DNA of 64,000 nucleotides from Synechococcus sp. Tobar12-5m-g (GCF_024345415.1 NZ_JAGQBB010000004.1:80383-144382), one strand, 5' to 3'. Shown: positions 18,758 through 29,064, numbered from the stretch's first letter. Notes: generated by a model not told the origin, from the sequence alone. A program made the numbers and translations.

Positions 18758-19152
18758 CCAGCCAAACCAATCTTGCCTCCCTGGCCGACCTCTGCGGTTT
18801 GCGCACCGCTCCCGCCCTCACTGGGTTACAACGCGATCGGATCCGGCAGGAGCTGGAGACACGGCTGGCCGCTTGCAGCTGGTTCACGGTAGGCGTGATG
18901 GCCCCCTCCGAGGCGGCGGCCCTCGAGGCCCTGCGCACCTGTGAGCGGGCCCTGGGCTGGGAAGCTCTGGTGGGCGAGGACCTACCGGCGTTGTCAGGCC
19001 AGGTGTTCCTGAAGGGAAACCAGAGCACCGGCCTGTTCAGGATCCGGGCCGAAAGGGGCCTCGGTGCCGGGCTGCTGATCACCGGCCATCACCACACGGA
19101 TTCCGAGGCCGAAGGGACCTGGGGACCCCTGCCCCTGGATTTCTTTGCCTGA
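18754..19152 (+). CDS. DUF1824 family protein
   Basis: A 132-residue soluble alpha/beta protein of the cyanobacterial DUF1824 family. The start is TTG at 18754, which overlaps the stop of the broken PAP2 gene (TTGA). Recognisable stretches are WFTVGVMAPSEAAALEAL, VFLKGNQSTG and GLLITGHH. No function is established. It is in the same direction as hemC, 94 nt upstream of it. The frame is intact, so decay in this region stops just before this gene. Confidence 0.82.
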   Translation: MTSQTNLASLADLCGLRTAPALTGLQRDRIRQELETRLAACSWFTVGVMAPSEAAALEALRTCERALGWEALVGEDLPALSGQVFLKGNQSTGLFRIRAERGLGAGLLITGHHHTDSEAEGTWGPLPLDFFA

Positions 19153-19246
19153 TCACGATCTTGCCAGGTAGCTGGGGGCCACGGACGACCTGTCCTTAGG
19201 CTGGGCGGCTGTTAGACGGCCCACGGCCGGTTTGAGGACGGACTGA

Positions 19247-20200
19247 ATGGCTGGCTCCACCCTGCGCATTGCCTCCCGCCGCAGTCAGCTAGCGATGGTG
19301 CAGACCCACTGGGTGCGCGATGAACTGGCCCGGGCCCACCCGCAGCTGGAGATCAGCATCGAGGCGATGGCCACCCAAGGGGACAAGATTCTCGATGTGG
19401 CCCTGGCCAAGATCGGCGACAAGGGCCTGTTCACCAAAGAGCTCGAAGCCCAGATGCTGCTGGATCGGGCCGATATCGCCGTCCACAGCCTCAAGGACCT
19501 GCCCACCAATCTTCCCGAAGGATTGGTGCTGGGTTGCATCACCGAACGGGAAGACCCGGCCGATGCCCTGGTGGTGCACGCCCGGCACACCGACAAGACC
19601 CTCGCCACCCTGCCGGAAGGCAGTGTCGTGGGCAGCAGTTCCCTGCGGAGGCTGGCCCAACTCCGCCACCACTACCCCCATCTGGTGTTCAAGGATGTGC
19701 GCGGCAATGTGATCACCCGGCTGGAAAAGCTCGATGCCGGCCACTACGACTGCCTGATCCTGGCGGCGGCGGGGCTCGGGCGCCTCGGCCTGGCCGGGCG
19801 GATCCATGAGCGGATCGCCCCGGAAATCTCCCTCCATGCGGTGGGCCAGGGTGCCCTCGGCATTGAGTGCCGCTGCGGCGACGACCTAGTCATCGAGCAG
19901 ATCAGGGCACTGGAGCACGTCCCCTCCTCCCGCCGCTGCCTGGCCGAGCGGGCCTTTCTCCGCCGACTGGAGGGGGGATGCCAGGTGCCGATCGGCGTGA
20001 ACACCTGCTTCGAAGGCGATGAGCTGGTGCTCACCGGCATGGTGGCCAGCCTCGATGGCCAGCGGCTGATCCGTGATCAGGCCCGCGGCAACCAGGCGGA
20101 CCCTGAGGCGATCGGCGTCTCCCTGGCCGATCGCCTCAGGAGCCAGGGGGCTGGGGAGATCCTGGAGGAGATCTTTGCAGCCGTTGGCCGCGAGCACTGA
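19247..20200 (+). CDS. hemC: Porphobilinogen deaminase (hydroxymethylbilane synthase)
   Basis: A 317-residue enzyme that joins four porphobilinogen units in the tetrapyrrole pathway shared by chlorophyll, heme, bilins and corrins. Clear motifs are [30 protein letters not shown], and the Cys that carries the dipyrromethane cofactor in [10 protein letters not shown]. The start is ATG 19247. The 3' end overlaps the ClC gene by 26 nt if that gene uses TTG 20175. Related genes hemE and cobK lie elsewhere in the window. Confidence 0.96.
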   Translation: MAGSTLRIASRRSQLAMVQTHWVRDELARAHPQLEISIEAMATQGDKILDVALAKIGDKGLFTKELEAQMLLDRADIAVHSLKDLPTNLPEGLVLGCITEREDPADALVVHARHTDKTLATLPEGSVVGSSSLRRLAQLRHHYPHLVFKDVRGNVITRLEKLDAGHYDCLILAAAGLGRLGLAGRIHERIAPEISLHAVGQGALGIECRCGDDLVIEQIRALEHVPSSRRCLAERAFLRRLEGGCQVPIGVNTCFEGDELVLTGMVASLDGQRLIRDQARGNQADPEAIGVSLADRLRSQGAGEILEEIFAAVGREH

Positions 20201-22160
20201 TCTGAGCGGGGCCCCCCTCGCGCCGGAGCAGGAGGCGGAGGCCCGCGGACTGCCCTTCCAGTGGAATCTGCTGGCCTGGGCCGCCTTGGTGGGGGTGCTC
20301 ACCGGGCTGGCCGTGGTGGGCTTTCATTTTCTGCTGGGTTCCATCAACCAGTTTCTGTTCGGAACCCTGGTGGAATCGATCATGGCTCTGGTGGGCTCGG
20401 TGACGACCCCGGAAACCCCGCTGGAACTGTTCAACCCGGCCGAACCCGAATCCAGCACCCCGCTCAAGGCCTTGCTCCAGCTTGGCCTCGGCGGAATCGG
20501 CTTCCTGCCGCCACCCCCGGCACCCCCGGAACCGTTGCCACCCCAAACCATCACCGTCAGCTGGTTGTCCTCCTGGCCCGTGCTGGTGGTGCCGATGCTG
20601 GGGGGGCTGTTGGTGGGCCTGCTGCGGCAGCTGGGCAAGGACCTCGGACCTGGGCTGCCCAGCCTGATGGCGATGGCTGACGGGATGGTGCGGGCCGCCC
20701 CGAAGCTGCCGATCCTGCGGCTGGTGGCCGCCTCCCTCAGCCTTGGCAGTGGCGCCTCCCTCGGACCGGAGGGTCCAAGCGTGGAAGGCGGTGGAAACAT
20801 CGGCCTCTGGGTGGGCCTGCGCAGCTCCCTCTCTCCTGAATCCCAGAAGGCGCTGGTGGCGGCGGGGGTTGCGGCCGGTCTGGCGGCCGGGTTCCGTGCT
20901 CCGATCGCTGGGGTGTTCTTCGCTTTCGAAGGGGCCTACAGCACGATTCCGGGTCGACCCAGTCTGCGGGCGGTGCTGGTGGCCGCGGTCAGCTCCACCC
21001 TGGTGACCCAGCTCAGCCTGGGGGATGAGCCGATCTTCCGGCTGCCCCTCTACGAGGTGCGCTCCCCCCTGGAATTGCCGCTTTATCTCGGCCTCGGCGT
21101 GGTGGCCAGCCTGATGTCCTGGGCGCTGGTGAGTTTGCTGGCGGCGGGCCGCAGCGGACCGGTGCAACGCCAGTTCAGCCGGCTCGATCCGTGGCTGCTC
21201 AACGGTCTGGGGGGGCTGGGGGTGGGGGTGATGGCCCTGGGATTCCCGGAGGTGCTCGGCGTGGGCTACGACACGATCGAGGCCCTGCTTGGCAATGAAG
21301 GCGGCATCGCGCTGGGCACCCTGCTCGCCCTGCTGGTGGTGAAGTTGTTGGCCACGGGGTTGAGCAATGCCACCGGGTTCGTGGGGGGTGGCTTCGCCCC
21401 GTCGTTGTTTCTCGGTGCGGTGCTGGGTAATTGCTACGGCCAGCTGCTAGGTGATGGTGGCCTCCAACTGGCCGTGGCCGAGCCACCGGCCTACGCGATG
21501 GTGGGCATGGCGGCGGTGCTGGCGGGCAGCGCCCGGGCTCCGCTGACGGCCCTGTTGCTGCTGTTCGAGCTCACCCACGACATCCGCATCGTGCTCCCCT
21601 TGATGGCCGCAACGGGCTTGAGCGCCGTGCTGGTTGAGCGTTGGCAGGGGTTCCAGGATCGTGGGCTGCTCGGGGCCGATCCGATCGAGGACCGTCGCCG
21701 CCATCAGCTGGCTGGGCTCTCGGTGAGCGAGGCGTTTGGGCCTGAGGCTCCCCTCGTGATGGCGGCGAACACCTCAGCGGCGGTGGCCGTGGCTCGCTTG
21801 ATCGAGGCCCATGGCCATTGTCTGATCGCCGCGGAGGAGAATCGGGCCGTGGCCCTGGTCACCCTGCAGGATCTTCAGCGCGGCCTCAGTGCGGGGGTCG
21901 AGCGCCAGCAGGCTGTGACCCTGGGCGATTGCCGACGCAGTGAACTGGTGTGGCTGCCTCTGACGGCGCGGTTGGACCGGCTCGAGGACCAACTCACACC
22001 CAACGGGCTGCGGCAGATCCCCGTCTTCGATGTGGCCGAAGGGGTGGGGGGCCACCTCCCCCATGGACTGCCCACCGATGGCTTGCCGATCGCGGCGCTG
22101 CGCGGCCTTGCCAGCCGCGATGGCCTGGCGCTGGCCCTGGCCCGCACCCTCAGCGTTTGA
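20175..22160 (+). CDS. ClC-family chloride transporter/channel with C-terminal CBS region
   Basis: About 661 residues with many membrane spans. Selectivity-filter motifs are present: GLPSLMA for GxGIP, GPEGPS containing the gating Glu, and [11 protein letters not shown] for GxFxP. At the position of the E. coli internal proton glutamate (E203), the sequence [11 protein letters not shown] has Gly after the first Glu, which is more like channel-type or uncoupled members. The last 140 residues form a CBS-like cytosolic pair that often senses nucleotides. The start is uncertain: TTG 20175 or TTG 20184, both inside the hemC end. Confidence 0.88.
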   Translation: MQPLAASTDLSGAPLAPEQEAEARGLPFQWNLLAWAALVGVLTGLAVVGFHFLLGSINQFLFGTLVESIMALVGSVTTPETPLELFNPAEPESSTPLKALLQLGLGGIGFLPPPPAPPEPLPPQTITVSWLSSWPVLVVPMLGGLLVGLLRQLGKDLGPGLPSLMAMADGMVRAAPKLPILRLVAASLSLGSGASLGPEGPSVEGGGNIGLWVGLRSSLSPESQKALVAAGVAAGLAAGFRAPIAGVFFAFEGAYSTIPGRPSLRAVLVAAVSSTLVTQLSLGDEPIFRLPLYEVRSPLELPLYLGLGVVASLMSWALVSLLAAGRSGPVQRQFSRLDPWLLNGLGGLGVGVMALGFPEVLGVGYDTIEALLGNEGGIALGTLLALLVVKLLATGLSNATGFVGGGFAPSLFLGAVLGNCYGQLLGDGGLQLAVAEPPAYAMVGMAAVLAGSARAPLTALLLLFELTHDIRIVLPLMAATGLSAVLVERWQGFQDRGLLGADPIEDRRRHQLAGLSVSEAFGPEAPLVMAANTSAAVAVARLIEAHGHCLIAAEENRAVALVTLQDLQRGLSAGVERQQAVTLGDCRRSELVWLPLTARLDRLEDQLTPNGLRQIPVFDVAEGVGGHLPHGLPTDGLPIAALRGLASRDGLALALARTLSV

Positions 22161-22773
22161 CCACCACGGGAGTGCCGACCTCCACCTGATCGAACAGGGC
22201 CCGGACATGGGGGGTGAGCATCCGCACGCAACCGTGGGAGACGGCCTCACGGCCTTTGACGGTCCATTCCCAGGCGGTGGGGGTGCCGTGGATGCCGTAT
22301 TGGTCTTTCGTGGTGGTGTGGAAACCGATCCAGCGATCCCCCAGGGGACCCTGGGCACCTCTGGTTGGGTTGACCTTGCCGCTCTTGGTGCTCTGGTACT
22401 GGGGATTGAGCACCTTGTTGCGCACCTTGAAGGTGCCGGTGGGGGTGGGGGTGGCGGGATCTCCGACCGCCACCGGCCAGCTGCCGATCACCTTGCCGTT
22501 GTCGAGCAGGCTGATGGTGCGCTTGCCGAGTTCCAGCACGATCTCCTTGGTGCTGGTGATCGCGGCGGTGCTGGGGTTGGCTGGTGTCGGAGCTGGCTTG
22601 GCTTCCGGTGTCGCCCCCGGGCTGGCCGCCGAGGACGAGGCCACGGGGGTCGGCACAGCCGGTGACGGCGAGGTTGGGGCGCTCTGCTGGCTCAGGCCCG
22701 GCAGGGCGGCCCCCAGACCCAGGGCCACCAGAGCGACGGTGGCAGTAACGAGGCGGAAACGGATCGCGCGCAT
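22150..22773 (-). CDS. L,D-transpeptidase (YkuD domain), exported
   Basis: A 207-residue protein from ATG 22773. A signal peptide or anchor (VTATVALVALGLGAALPGL) comes first, then a Pro/Ala/Ser-rich linker to about residue 75, then a YkuD domain. The domain has IGFHTTTKDQYGIHGTP and the catalytic motif SHGCVRM, with Cys as nucleophile. Such enzymes make 3-3 peptidoglycan crosslinks or attach proteins to the wall. Its 3' end overlaps the ClC gene on the other strand by 11 nt, and it follows the canonical ppa gene. Confidence 0.93.
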   Translation of the reverse strand: MRAIRFRLVTATVALVALGLGAALPGLSQQSAPTSPSPAVPTPVASSSAASPGATPEAKPAPTPANPSTAAITSTKEIVLELGKRTISLLDNGKVIGSWPVAVGDPATPTPTGTFKVRNKVLNPQYQSTKSGKVNPTRGAQGPLGDRWIGFHTTTKDQYGIHGTPTAWEWTVKGREAVSHGCVRMLTPHVRALFDQVEVGTPVVVKR

Positions 22774-22814
22774 GGGGAGGGGAGGGTTGGTGGTCTTGGA
22801 ACGGGTCGGGAACT

Positions 22815-23402
22815 TCAGTTGACGAGCTTGGCTTCGATTTCGCCTTTGTAGCGTGCTTCGCAGGCCTTGACGATCCGCACCGCCTCCTCGATTCCAAAGA
22901 AGCCGTTGACATGGCAGGTGCCGGGCTTCTTGAGATCCTTGTAGTGCTCCCAGTAGTACTCGGTTTCCTTGACCCACTGGGCACCGAGCTGCTCATAGCT
23001 GGTGATGTGGTCCACCCGCTTGTCATCGGCCAGCACCGCGATCACCTTGTCGTCGACTTCACCGCCATCGTCGAAGGTCATGATGCCGATGATGCGCGCT
23101 TCCACCAGGCTGCCCGGCACCAGCGGTTCAGTGACGTTGACAATCTCGATGTCGAGGGGATCGCCGTCCTCATCCCAGGTGCGGGGGATGCAGCCGTAGG
23201 CGAATGGATAGGCCAGGGAGGAGTAGCCGACGCGATCCAGCTTGAGCTGCCCGGATTCGGTGATCAGCTCATACTTGTTGATCGTCATCGAATTGACCTC
23301 GATGATCGCGTTCAGCCGCAACTCGGCCTCATCGGCGAAGGCCGGCAGCACATGCAGCAGGTTGAGCATCGTGCGGCTGGGAGCCTGATCGATGTTCGCC
23401 AT
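22815..23402 (-). CDS. ppa: Inorganic pyrophosphatase (picocyanobacterial type)
   Basis: A 195-residue soluble family I PPase that hydrolyses pyrophosphate released by biosynthesis. The active-site set is intact: E35, NKYE with K43 and E45, the signature DGDPLD at 79-84, and the Asp pair around 112-117 with K119. The N-terminus (about 20 extra residues) and divergent core mark it as a different subfamily from the copy at 2496-3041, so the genome carries two unlike PPases. This one is expected to be the working enzyme. Confidence 0.95.
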   Translation of the reverse strand: MANIDQAPSRTMLNLLHVLPAFADEAELRLNAIIEVNSMTINKYELITESGQLKLDRVGYSSLAYPFAYGCIPRTWDEDGDPLDIEIVNVTEPLVPGSLVEARIIGIMTFDDGGEVDDKVIAVLADDKRVDHITSYEQLGAQWVKETEYYWEHYKDLKKPGTCHVNGFFGIEEAVRIVKACEARYKGEIEAKLVN

Positions 23403-23438
23403 GGCGACGGGGAAGGGGGGAAGGTTGCGGCGGCGATC

Positions 23439-25010
23439 CTAGGGATCCCCGGCCGCGAGCCTGTCCAGCTTGCTTTCCAGGTAGCTCAGGAAAGCGGTGG
23501 GATCGAGGGGAGCACCGCAGACCCGCTCCACCAAAGCCTCACCTGTGACGCTGCGGCCGAGGGGGTGCACATGAACCCGCAGCCAATCCCGCAGGACAGC
23601 GTCCTCCCCGGCGGCCAGGCGGGCCTCGATCGGCCCGGTTTCCCGTTCCATCGCTTCGGCCAGCTGGGCCGCAATCAGATGGCCCAGGGCGTAGGAGGGG
23701 AAGTAGCCGAACAGGCCTTCGCTCCAGTGGACGTCCTGGAGGCAGCCTTCGGCCGCATCGGCGGGCCTGACGCCCAGCAGCTCCACCATCAACCGGTTCC
23801 ATTCCGCCGGCAGCTCCTCCACCGGCAGATCGCCTTCGAGCAGGGCAAGCTCCAGGTCGAAGCGCAGCACGATGTGGAGGCAGTAGCTGAGCTCGTCGGA
23901 CTCGACGCGGATCGCACCGGGCCGGCGGGGATTGAGGGCTCGCCAGAACTGATCGGGATCGTCCCAGGCCCCGGCTGCGCTTTCGGCCAGTGCCTGGCGG
24001 AAGCGGGGCTGCCAGCGCCGCGCGAAGGCCTCGCTCCTGCCGACTCTGCACTCCCAGAACAGGCTCTGGCTTTCGTGCACGCCCATCGAGGTGGCCTCAC
24101 CCAGGGGCCAGGCGAACCACTGATGGTCGTGGCGGGGCAGGCCCTGTTCATAGAGGGAATGGCCCCACTCGTGGGCGGTGGCCAGGAAGGCGGAAAACGG
24201 CTGGCCGGGCACCACCCGGCTGGTGATCCGGAAGTCGGAGGGGCCCAGGGTGGTGGAGAAGGGATGGGGGGAGCAGGCCAGCACCGCGCAGCTGGCGTCG
24301 AAGCCCCACTCCTGCAGGAGTTGCCGGCAGAGCTGCTGCTGCACCGGATCCGGCAGCGCCAGCCCGGTTGGATCCCAGCCAGCATGACCGCCGCCGCTAG
24401 CCGGGGCCGGGCTTCGCCCGTAGCGCTCGATCAAGGTCGGCAGCCGTTGGCGCAAGGGCGCGAACAGCGCCGCCAGCCTGGCCTTGCTGATTTCCGGCTC
24501 AAACGGCTGGGCCAGGGTTTCCCAGCAGCTGCGCGGCGAGCCGCCTTGGCCATGCTCGACGGAAGCGAGTTGGCGGGCCTGCTCCTTGCGCAGGGTGATC
24601 AGCTCGCCGAGGGCGGGGGCGAAGCGGCTGAAGTCGGCCTGGCTGCGGGCCTCCTGCCAGAGGGCGTAACCCCGGGCCTGGGCCAGGGCCAGGGCCGCCA
24701 CCAGGGCGGGATCGAGCTGCCTCTGCCGCTCCAGCTCCTGGCGCAGCAGGGCCAGGTTCCGTTGCCAGGGGTCGCTGGATCCAGCGGGCGGCAGTTCAGC
24801 TTCGGCGGCGGCCAGCAGCTCCGCGTAGGCGTCGCTGCTCTGGCGCTCGTGGAGTTGCCGTGCCAGAAGGGCCAGTTGTTCACCCCGCCAGGCCGCACCC
24901 GCCGATGGCATCAGCGTGTTCTGATCCCAGTAGAGGATGCCGTGGATGCTGCCCAGCAGCCGCGTCTGGCGCACATGGGCACCCAGCCTCTCCAGCGCCA
25001 GCGTTGCCAT
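23439..25010 (-). CDS. M32-family carboxypeptidase (Taq type)
   Basis: A 523-residue zinc carboxypeptidase that trims C-terminal residues from peptides in the cytosol. The zinc motif is HEWGHSLYEQGL, with ESQSLFWE supplying the third ligand region, and DELSYCLHIVLRF and FGYFPSYALGH are family hallmarks. The start at ATG 25010 gives MATLALERLG; a longer frame upstream lacks homology. No signal peptide. It is divergent from DUF2721 (68 nt gap). Confidence 0.94.
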   Translation of the reverse strand: MATLALERLGAHVRQTRLLGSIHGILYWDQNTLMPSAGAAWRGEQLALLARQLHERQSSDAYAELLAAAEAELPPAGSSDPWQRNLALLRQELERQRQLDPALVAALALAQARGYALWQEARSQADFSRFAPALGELITLRKEQARQLASVEHGQGGSPRSCWETLAQPFEPEISKARLAALFAPLRQRLPTLIERYGRSPAPASGGGHAGWDPTGLALPDPVQQQLCRQLLQEWGFDASCAVLACSPHPFSTTLGPSDFRITSRVVPGQPFSAFLATAHEWGHSLYEQGLPRHDHQWFAWPLGEATSMGVHESQSLFWECRVGRSEAFARRWQPRFRQALAESAAGAWDDPDQFWRALNPRRPGAIRVESDELSYCLHIVLRFDLELALLEGDLPVEELPAEWNRLMVELLGVRPADAAEGCLQDVHWSEGLFGYFPSYALGHLIAAQLAEAMERETGPIEARLAAGEDAVLRDWLRVHVHPLGRSVTGEALVERVCGAPLDPTAFLSYLESKLDRLAAGDP

Positions 25011-25077
25011 TCGATCCGTGCTCCCTTGGGGTGCGTGGTGCTGGGTACATTGAAGCCAATTGCCACGACCGGGGCCG

Positions 25078-25524
25078 ATGAGTCTGCGCGACGCCTCGGC
25101 GGTGGCCGGCCTGTCCCGGGCCATTCAGTTGTCGGTGGCGCCTGTCTTTCTACTCACGGGCATCGGCGGCCTGCTGGGCACCTTCACGGCACGTCTCAGC
25201 CGCATCATCGACCGCACCCGCCTGCTGCAGGAGGCGATGGAGAGGGGAAACATCGCCCAGGCCAAGCGGTTGAAGGCGGTGTTGATCGTGCAGCGCCGCC
25301 GCCTCTTTCTGATCAACCGGGCGATCCTCTGCGCCACCGTCACCGCCCTGCTGGTGTCCGGGGTGGTGGCGGTGCTGTTCATCAGCGCCGTCGCGGCTGT
25401 TGATCTAGCCACGATCGTGGTGCCGGTCTTCGTGCTGGCAATGGTTTCGCTGATCGCGGGCCTGCTTCTGTTCCTGCTGGAGGTGCAACTGGCGATTTCC
25501 CAGAACCCGCCTCGGTACTACTGA
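25078..25524 (+). CDS. DUF2721 membrane protein
   Basis: A 148-residue protein with three hydrophobic helices (IQLSVAPVFLLTGIGGLLG, ATVTALLVSGVVAVLFISAV, TIVVPVFVLAMVSLIAGLLL). Between the first and second is a conserved basic loop, RLSRIIDRTRLL. This arrangement is the DUF2721 family, common in cyanobacteria and proteobacteria and of unknown role. The start at ATG 25078 matches the family length. Confidence 0.85.
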   Translation: MSLRDASAVAGLSRAIQLSVAPVFLLTGIGGLLGTFTARLSRIIDRTRLLQEAMERGNIAQAKRLKAVLIVQRRRLFLINRAILCATVTALLVSGVVAVLFISAVAAVDLATIVVPVFVLAMVSLIAGLLLFLLEVQLAISQNPPRYY

Positions 25525-25547
25525 GCCGTCGGTATGCTCCGAAACAC

Positions 25548-25563
25548 GTCAGGGAATCCTGAC
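25548..25563. promoter_or_regulatory. Palindrome upstream of the LuxR-type regulator
   Basis: GTCAGG at 25548-25553 and CCTGAC at 25558-25563 form a perfect 6-bp inverted repeat around GAAT, 56 nt before the regulator start and 24 nt after the DUF2721 stop. It could be a stem ending the DUF2721 transcript (no T-run) or an operator. Not resolved. Confidence 0.3.
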
Positions 25564-25618
25564 CCTGGCTTGCCATCCGGGGGGTTCCCTGGATCATTGG
25601 AAGCTACGGACAGGGGTG

Positions 25619-26380
25619 ATGGACATCACACCACTGCTCGGGCGCGAATCCCTGGGAAGGGAACAGGCGATTGAGCTGTTGCGGGATCAAACCCTGATGA
25701 TCGTCAGTGGGCGACGGCTGCTGATCACCCTGATCACCGGTACAATCGGCCAGCCCGATCAATGGCTGGGAGCAGCCACCTGCGAGGAGCAGGGTCTGGC
25801 ACTGCTGGCGAGGCAGCGCCCTGACCTTCTGTTCGTGACCGACCCCCTGGAGGCCGGCAGTGGATATGGCCTGGTGAAGCGGGCAAAACAGCTCTACCCT
25901 GATCTGGCTTGCCTGCTGTTGCTGGAACGGGATACCCCCGACATACTGCTGGCAGCCCTCGAATCGAACTGCGACGCCATCTGCCTAGAGAGGATGGGCC
26001 TTGGCAATCTGGTGGCGGCGATCCGGGCCGTGATCATCGGGGGTGAGGTCTACATGGACGCTTCGGTGGCCGCGATGTTGCACCGGACCCGCCGAGAGTG
26101 GATCAAGGGAGAGCCCCAACGCCTTACCCCCAGAGAATTGCAGGTGCTCGAAGAGATGCTGAAGGGCTTTAAAACCCGCGAAATCGCAGCGCGACTTTTC
26201 ATCTCCCTGGAAACGGTGCGCAGCCACAGCAAGGCGATGCTGGCCAAGCTAAAGGCCCGCAGTCGGATCCATGCGGCGGTGATCGCCCTAAGGCTGGGAC
26301 TGGTGCGATTGGACCTGCCAGACGCAGCCGACGATCGATACCACCGGACGGAGGTGTCCTCTTACTTGCGGCGGCAGTAA
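25619..26380 (+). CDS. LuxR/NarL-type response regulator
   Basis: A 253-residue protein. The first about 160 residues look like a receiver domain: DLLFVTDPLEAG carries the likely phospho-accepting Asp, and a Lys-type switch is less clear. Then RLTPRELQVLEEMLKGFKTREIAARLFISLETVRSHSKAMLAKL, split here by domain helices, is a LuxR helix-turn-helix. It probably binds DNA as a dimer. No histidine kinase lies beside it. ATG 25619 or the GTG just before it can start translation. The target genes are unknown. Confidence 0.88.
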   Translation: MDITPLLGRESLGREQAIELLRDQTLMIVSGRRLLITLITGTIGQPDQWLGAATCEEQGLALLARQRPDLLFVTDPLEAGSGYGLVKRAKQLYPDLACLLLLERDTPDILLAALESNCDAICLERMGLGNLVAAIRAVIIGGEVYMDASVAAMLHRTRREWIKGEPQRLTPRELQVLEEMLKGFKTREIAARLFISLETVRSHSKAMLAKLKARSRIHAAVIALRLGLVRLDLPDAADDRYHRTEVSSYLRRQ

Positions 26381-26625
26381 CCGCCGCCGATGTTCATCCA
26401 GCCCGCAGGGCAGGCTTCACCGTTGGTGGGAGTGACCGTGTAGCTCACCACCCCGAGGGTGCTGCACTTGCCGTTGAACGTGTCCACATAGCCGAGGGGG
26501 CACAGGGCCTGGAGCTTGGGGATCACCTCCTGGGCCGAAGCCGGAGTGCCTGGAACCAGCAGGACCGCAGATCCCACCAGGCCAAGGGCCACCGAGAGGA
26601 TGAAACGGGACGGGCAAGGGCCCAT
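26362..26625 (-). CDS. Small exported four-cysteine protein
   Basis: An 87-residue protein from ATG 26625 with a signal peptide (FILSVALGLVGSAVLLVPGTPASA, written here in parts: FILSVALGLVGSAV then PGTPASA). The mature part of about 55 residues has four Cys in CPLGYVDTFNGKC and ACPAGWMNIGGGYC, likely forming two disulfides. The repeated CP-G-...C layout suggests two small loops. The last 19 nt overlap the end of the LuxR gene. Function unknown; it resembles small secreted proteins of picocyanobacteria. Confidence 0.72.
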   Translation of the reverse strand: MGPCPSRFILSVALGLVGSAVLLVPGTPASAQEVIPKLQALCPLGYVDTFNGKCSTLGVVSYTVTPTNGEACPAGWMNIGGGYCRRK

Positions 26626-26704
26626 GGGATGACAGGCCAGTTGAATCAATCCTCAGAGTATGGGGCCCTGGCCATTGATGACGCTGGACCACTGTGACAC
26701 TCCC

Positions 26705-27073
26705 ATGGATCCCCCCGCCACGCCGGACCTGAACGTCCTGGCGACACGGATGGAGCAGCTGGAGAAGGAAATCAAGGCATTGAACACCCTGCTCACGGCG
26801 CTGCGACCCATCCTGGAGCGGCTGCTCGAAACGGTTGAACCCCACCAGGGGCAAGCCCCGCCATTCGCGCAGGATCCAGGCTCCATGGCACCGAAGGACT
26901 CCCCGCTACAGGCTGCGGCGCCAGGAACCTCGACACTGTTGGCGCGCCGCAATGCCGAGCGCCTCAACGCCGAGGTGATGCGCCGCAGCGCCCGGGGCCT
27001 CGACCCCGACAACGACACCGAGCTGGATCTGCTGATCGACCGGCTGCATGAACTTTCGGAGGAGCAGCCCTGA
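26705..27073 (+). CDS. Hypothetical protein with an N-terminal coiled coil
   Basis: A 122-residue protein from ATG 26705 (MDPPATPDLN). Residues about 10-45 form a heptad-like helix (RMEQLEKEIKALNTLLTALR). A Pro/Gln-rich stretch follows, and then an acidic C-terminal segment (RRSARGLDPDNDTELDLLID). An upstream in-frame ATG at 26660 exists but gives a Cys/Trp-containing extension without clear merit. No family is recognised. It precedes phhB. Confidence 0.6.
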   Translation: MDPPATPDLNVLATRMEQLEKEIKALNTLLTALRPILERLLETVEPHQGQAPPFAQDPGSMAPKDSPLQAAAPGTSTLLARRNAERLNAEVMRRSARGLDPDNDTELDLLIDRLHELSEEQP

Positions 27074-27150
27074 GAGGCCTCGATGGAGCAGGAACTGAGC
27101 ACCTTTTGCCGTTGGCCGCGGCAACCCTGCCAGGCTGAGGGGTGTCTGTG

Positions 27151-27453
27151 ATGGAATCCGCCATGGCCGCCAGTCCCCTCTCTCCCGAGGAGATCACCGA
27201 GCTCAGCTCCAGCCTGCCCGACTGGAGCGTGGTGAACGGCAAGCTGCACCGGGGCCTGATCTTCGATTCCTTCGTGGAGGCGTTCGGCTTCCTCACCCAG
27301 GTGGCCTTGATCGCGGAATCGATGGGTCACCATCCAGAGCTGGGCAACATTTATAACCGCGTGATGATCGATCTCATCACCCATGACACCGGCGGCCTCT
27401 CCAGCCTGGACCGGGACCTGGCCCTGCGGATCAATGGGCTGCTGAAGGCATGA
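27151..27453 (+). CDS. phhB: Pterin-4a-carbinolamine dehydratase
   Basis: A 100-residue protein of the PCD/DCoH family, which dehydrates 4a-hydroxy-tetrahydropterin. The family motif is clear: GFLTQVALIAESMGHHPEL, followed by YNRVMIDLITHDTGGLSSLD. In cyanobacteria such proteins occur without an aromatic amino-acid hydroxylase and have been linked to pterin metabolism more broadly. GTG starts at 27142 and 27148 are possible alternatives. Convergent with the kinase-like gene, overlapping by 23 nt. Confidence 0.93.
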   Translation: MESAMAASPLSPEEITELSSSLPDWSVVNGKLHRGLIFDSFVEAFGFLTQVALIAESMGHHPELGNIYNRVMIDLITHDTGGLSSLDRDLALRINGLLKA

Positions 27454-29064
27454 GGCCGGGGCCGGTGTGCTCCGCCCACAGGGTCCAGATCTCCATCAAC
27501 AGACCGGAGACCTCGACGGGCTCGCTGGGTTGATCAGAGGGCCGATCGTTAGCCGGATCTGCGCCAACCACCAGGGTTCGCGTCGCTTCCTCGGGCAGGA
27601 GCGCTTCGCTGCCCAATGCCTGCGAGGCCTGGACGGCCGCGTCGGCGTCACTGGGGTCATCGTTGCGGCGGCTGCGCTGCTCCAACCGCGCCTCGATCAG
27701 GGTCTGGGGGGTCTGCAGATCGAGGATCAACCAGGGGCACCCCAGGGAGCTGGCCAGCTCGGCCGCCCTGGCGCGGCTGGCGCGGCCCAGGTGGGTGGCA
27801 TCGAGCAGCACGGTGCGGCCCAGCGCAAGGCTGGCGCGCGCCTCAGCCAGCAAGCCGTCCTCGGTGCGCTGGTTCGCCGCCGGCCCGTAGAGCTGATCCC
27901 GCTCAGGGCCGCTCGGCCGGGCCAGGGGAGGCAGGCCATGGAGCCGCTTGCGAATCCTGTCGCTCTGGTGATGGTCGGCCAGCAGCCAGGGGGCCAGCTG
28001 CCTGGCGAGGTGACTCTTGCCGCTGCCGGAAGACCCCCGCAACAGGACCAGGCCCGGTGGCGCCTGGCCGCAGCGGGCATAGGCCAGGGCAAGGCTGAGC
28101 TGGGCCCGGGCCAGCTGGGTGGCCCGCTGCCGCTGGGCCCGCGGCACCTCCGGCTCCAGGCTGGTGGCGGCCGCCACCTTGGCCCGCACATGGGCCCGGT
28201 AGGCGCAGAACAGCGCGAACACTCCGGGCGCGATCGGCCGCCCATAGCCCGCCAACAGCGGAGCGATCAGCGCGCCATGGCCGCTGGCTTGCAACTCCAT
28301 CGCCAGGAAGGCCAGATCGGAGCCCGCATCGATCCGGCGCAAGCTCGGGTTGAACTCGACACAGTCCACCACGGCGATCGGATCCAGCAGCAACACGTGC
28401 TCGAGCCGCAGGTCTCCGTGACCATCCACAGCCCAGCCGGCCGAGAGCCGCTGCCGCAACTCCCGCCGCTGGGCCAGCAGAGCCCGGGCCAGGAGATGGT
28501 CAAGCAGGCGATGCACCACCGCCGGCACCAGGGCCGGCACGCAGGCGCGGGTGGAGCGCAGGTTGCTGTGCAACACCCGGGCGAAATCACTGAGCAACGC
28601 GGCGGGCGCGACCTCCGCCAGGAGATGGCCCTGGTGAAAGCCGGCAATGTGACGCCCGACCGCCTCCAACTCCGCAGCCCCGGCGCGGCCGGCATCGAGG
28701 CGGTTCAAGAGAGTGTCGGCGATGTCGAAGCGGCGCATCAACACCACCGGCTCGGGGCCCTCCGGCGTGGCCAGGCTGGTGACCCCGAGGTAGAGATCCG
28801 GCGCCAGGCGGCGGTTGAGCCGCACTTCCTCCTCGCACCAGTGGCGGCGGAGCTCACGGCTGCTGTAATCGAGCAGATCCCACAGCCGCAGGGGCTTCTT
28901 GAGCTTGTAGGCCCGTCGGGGCGTCAGAAACACCACGCTGATGTGGGTCTGGATCACCTCCACCCGCCGCAACTCCGGGGCAACCCCCTCCCAATCGGCA
29001 GCTGGATAGGTCGACGGCAGGGAGAGGGCCGCGATCAGGGGAGCAAGGCTCTGATCGGCCCCAC

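Noticed and set aside
22911..25403. Very long open frame on the plus strand opposite ppa and the M32 peptidase
   Set aside because: It is antisense to two well-conserved enzymes and its protein is Gly/Gln/Ala-rich without motifs; a by-product of high GC codon use.
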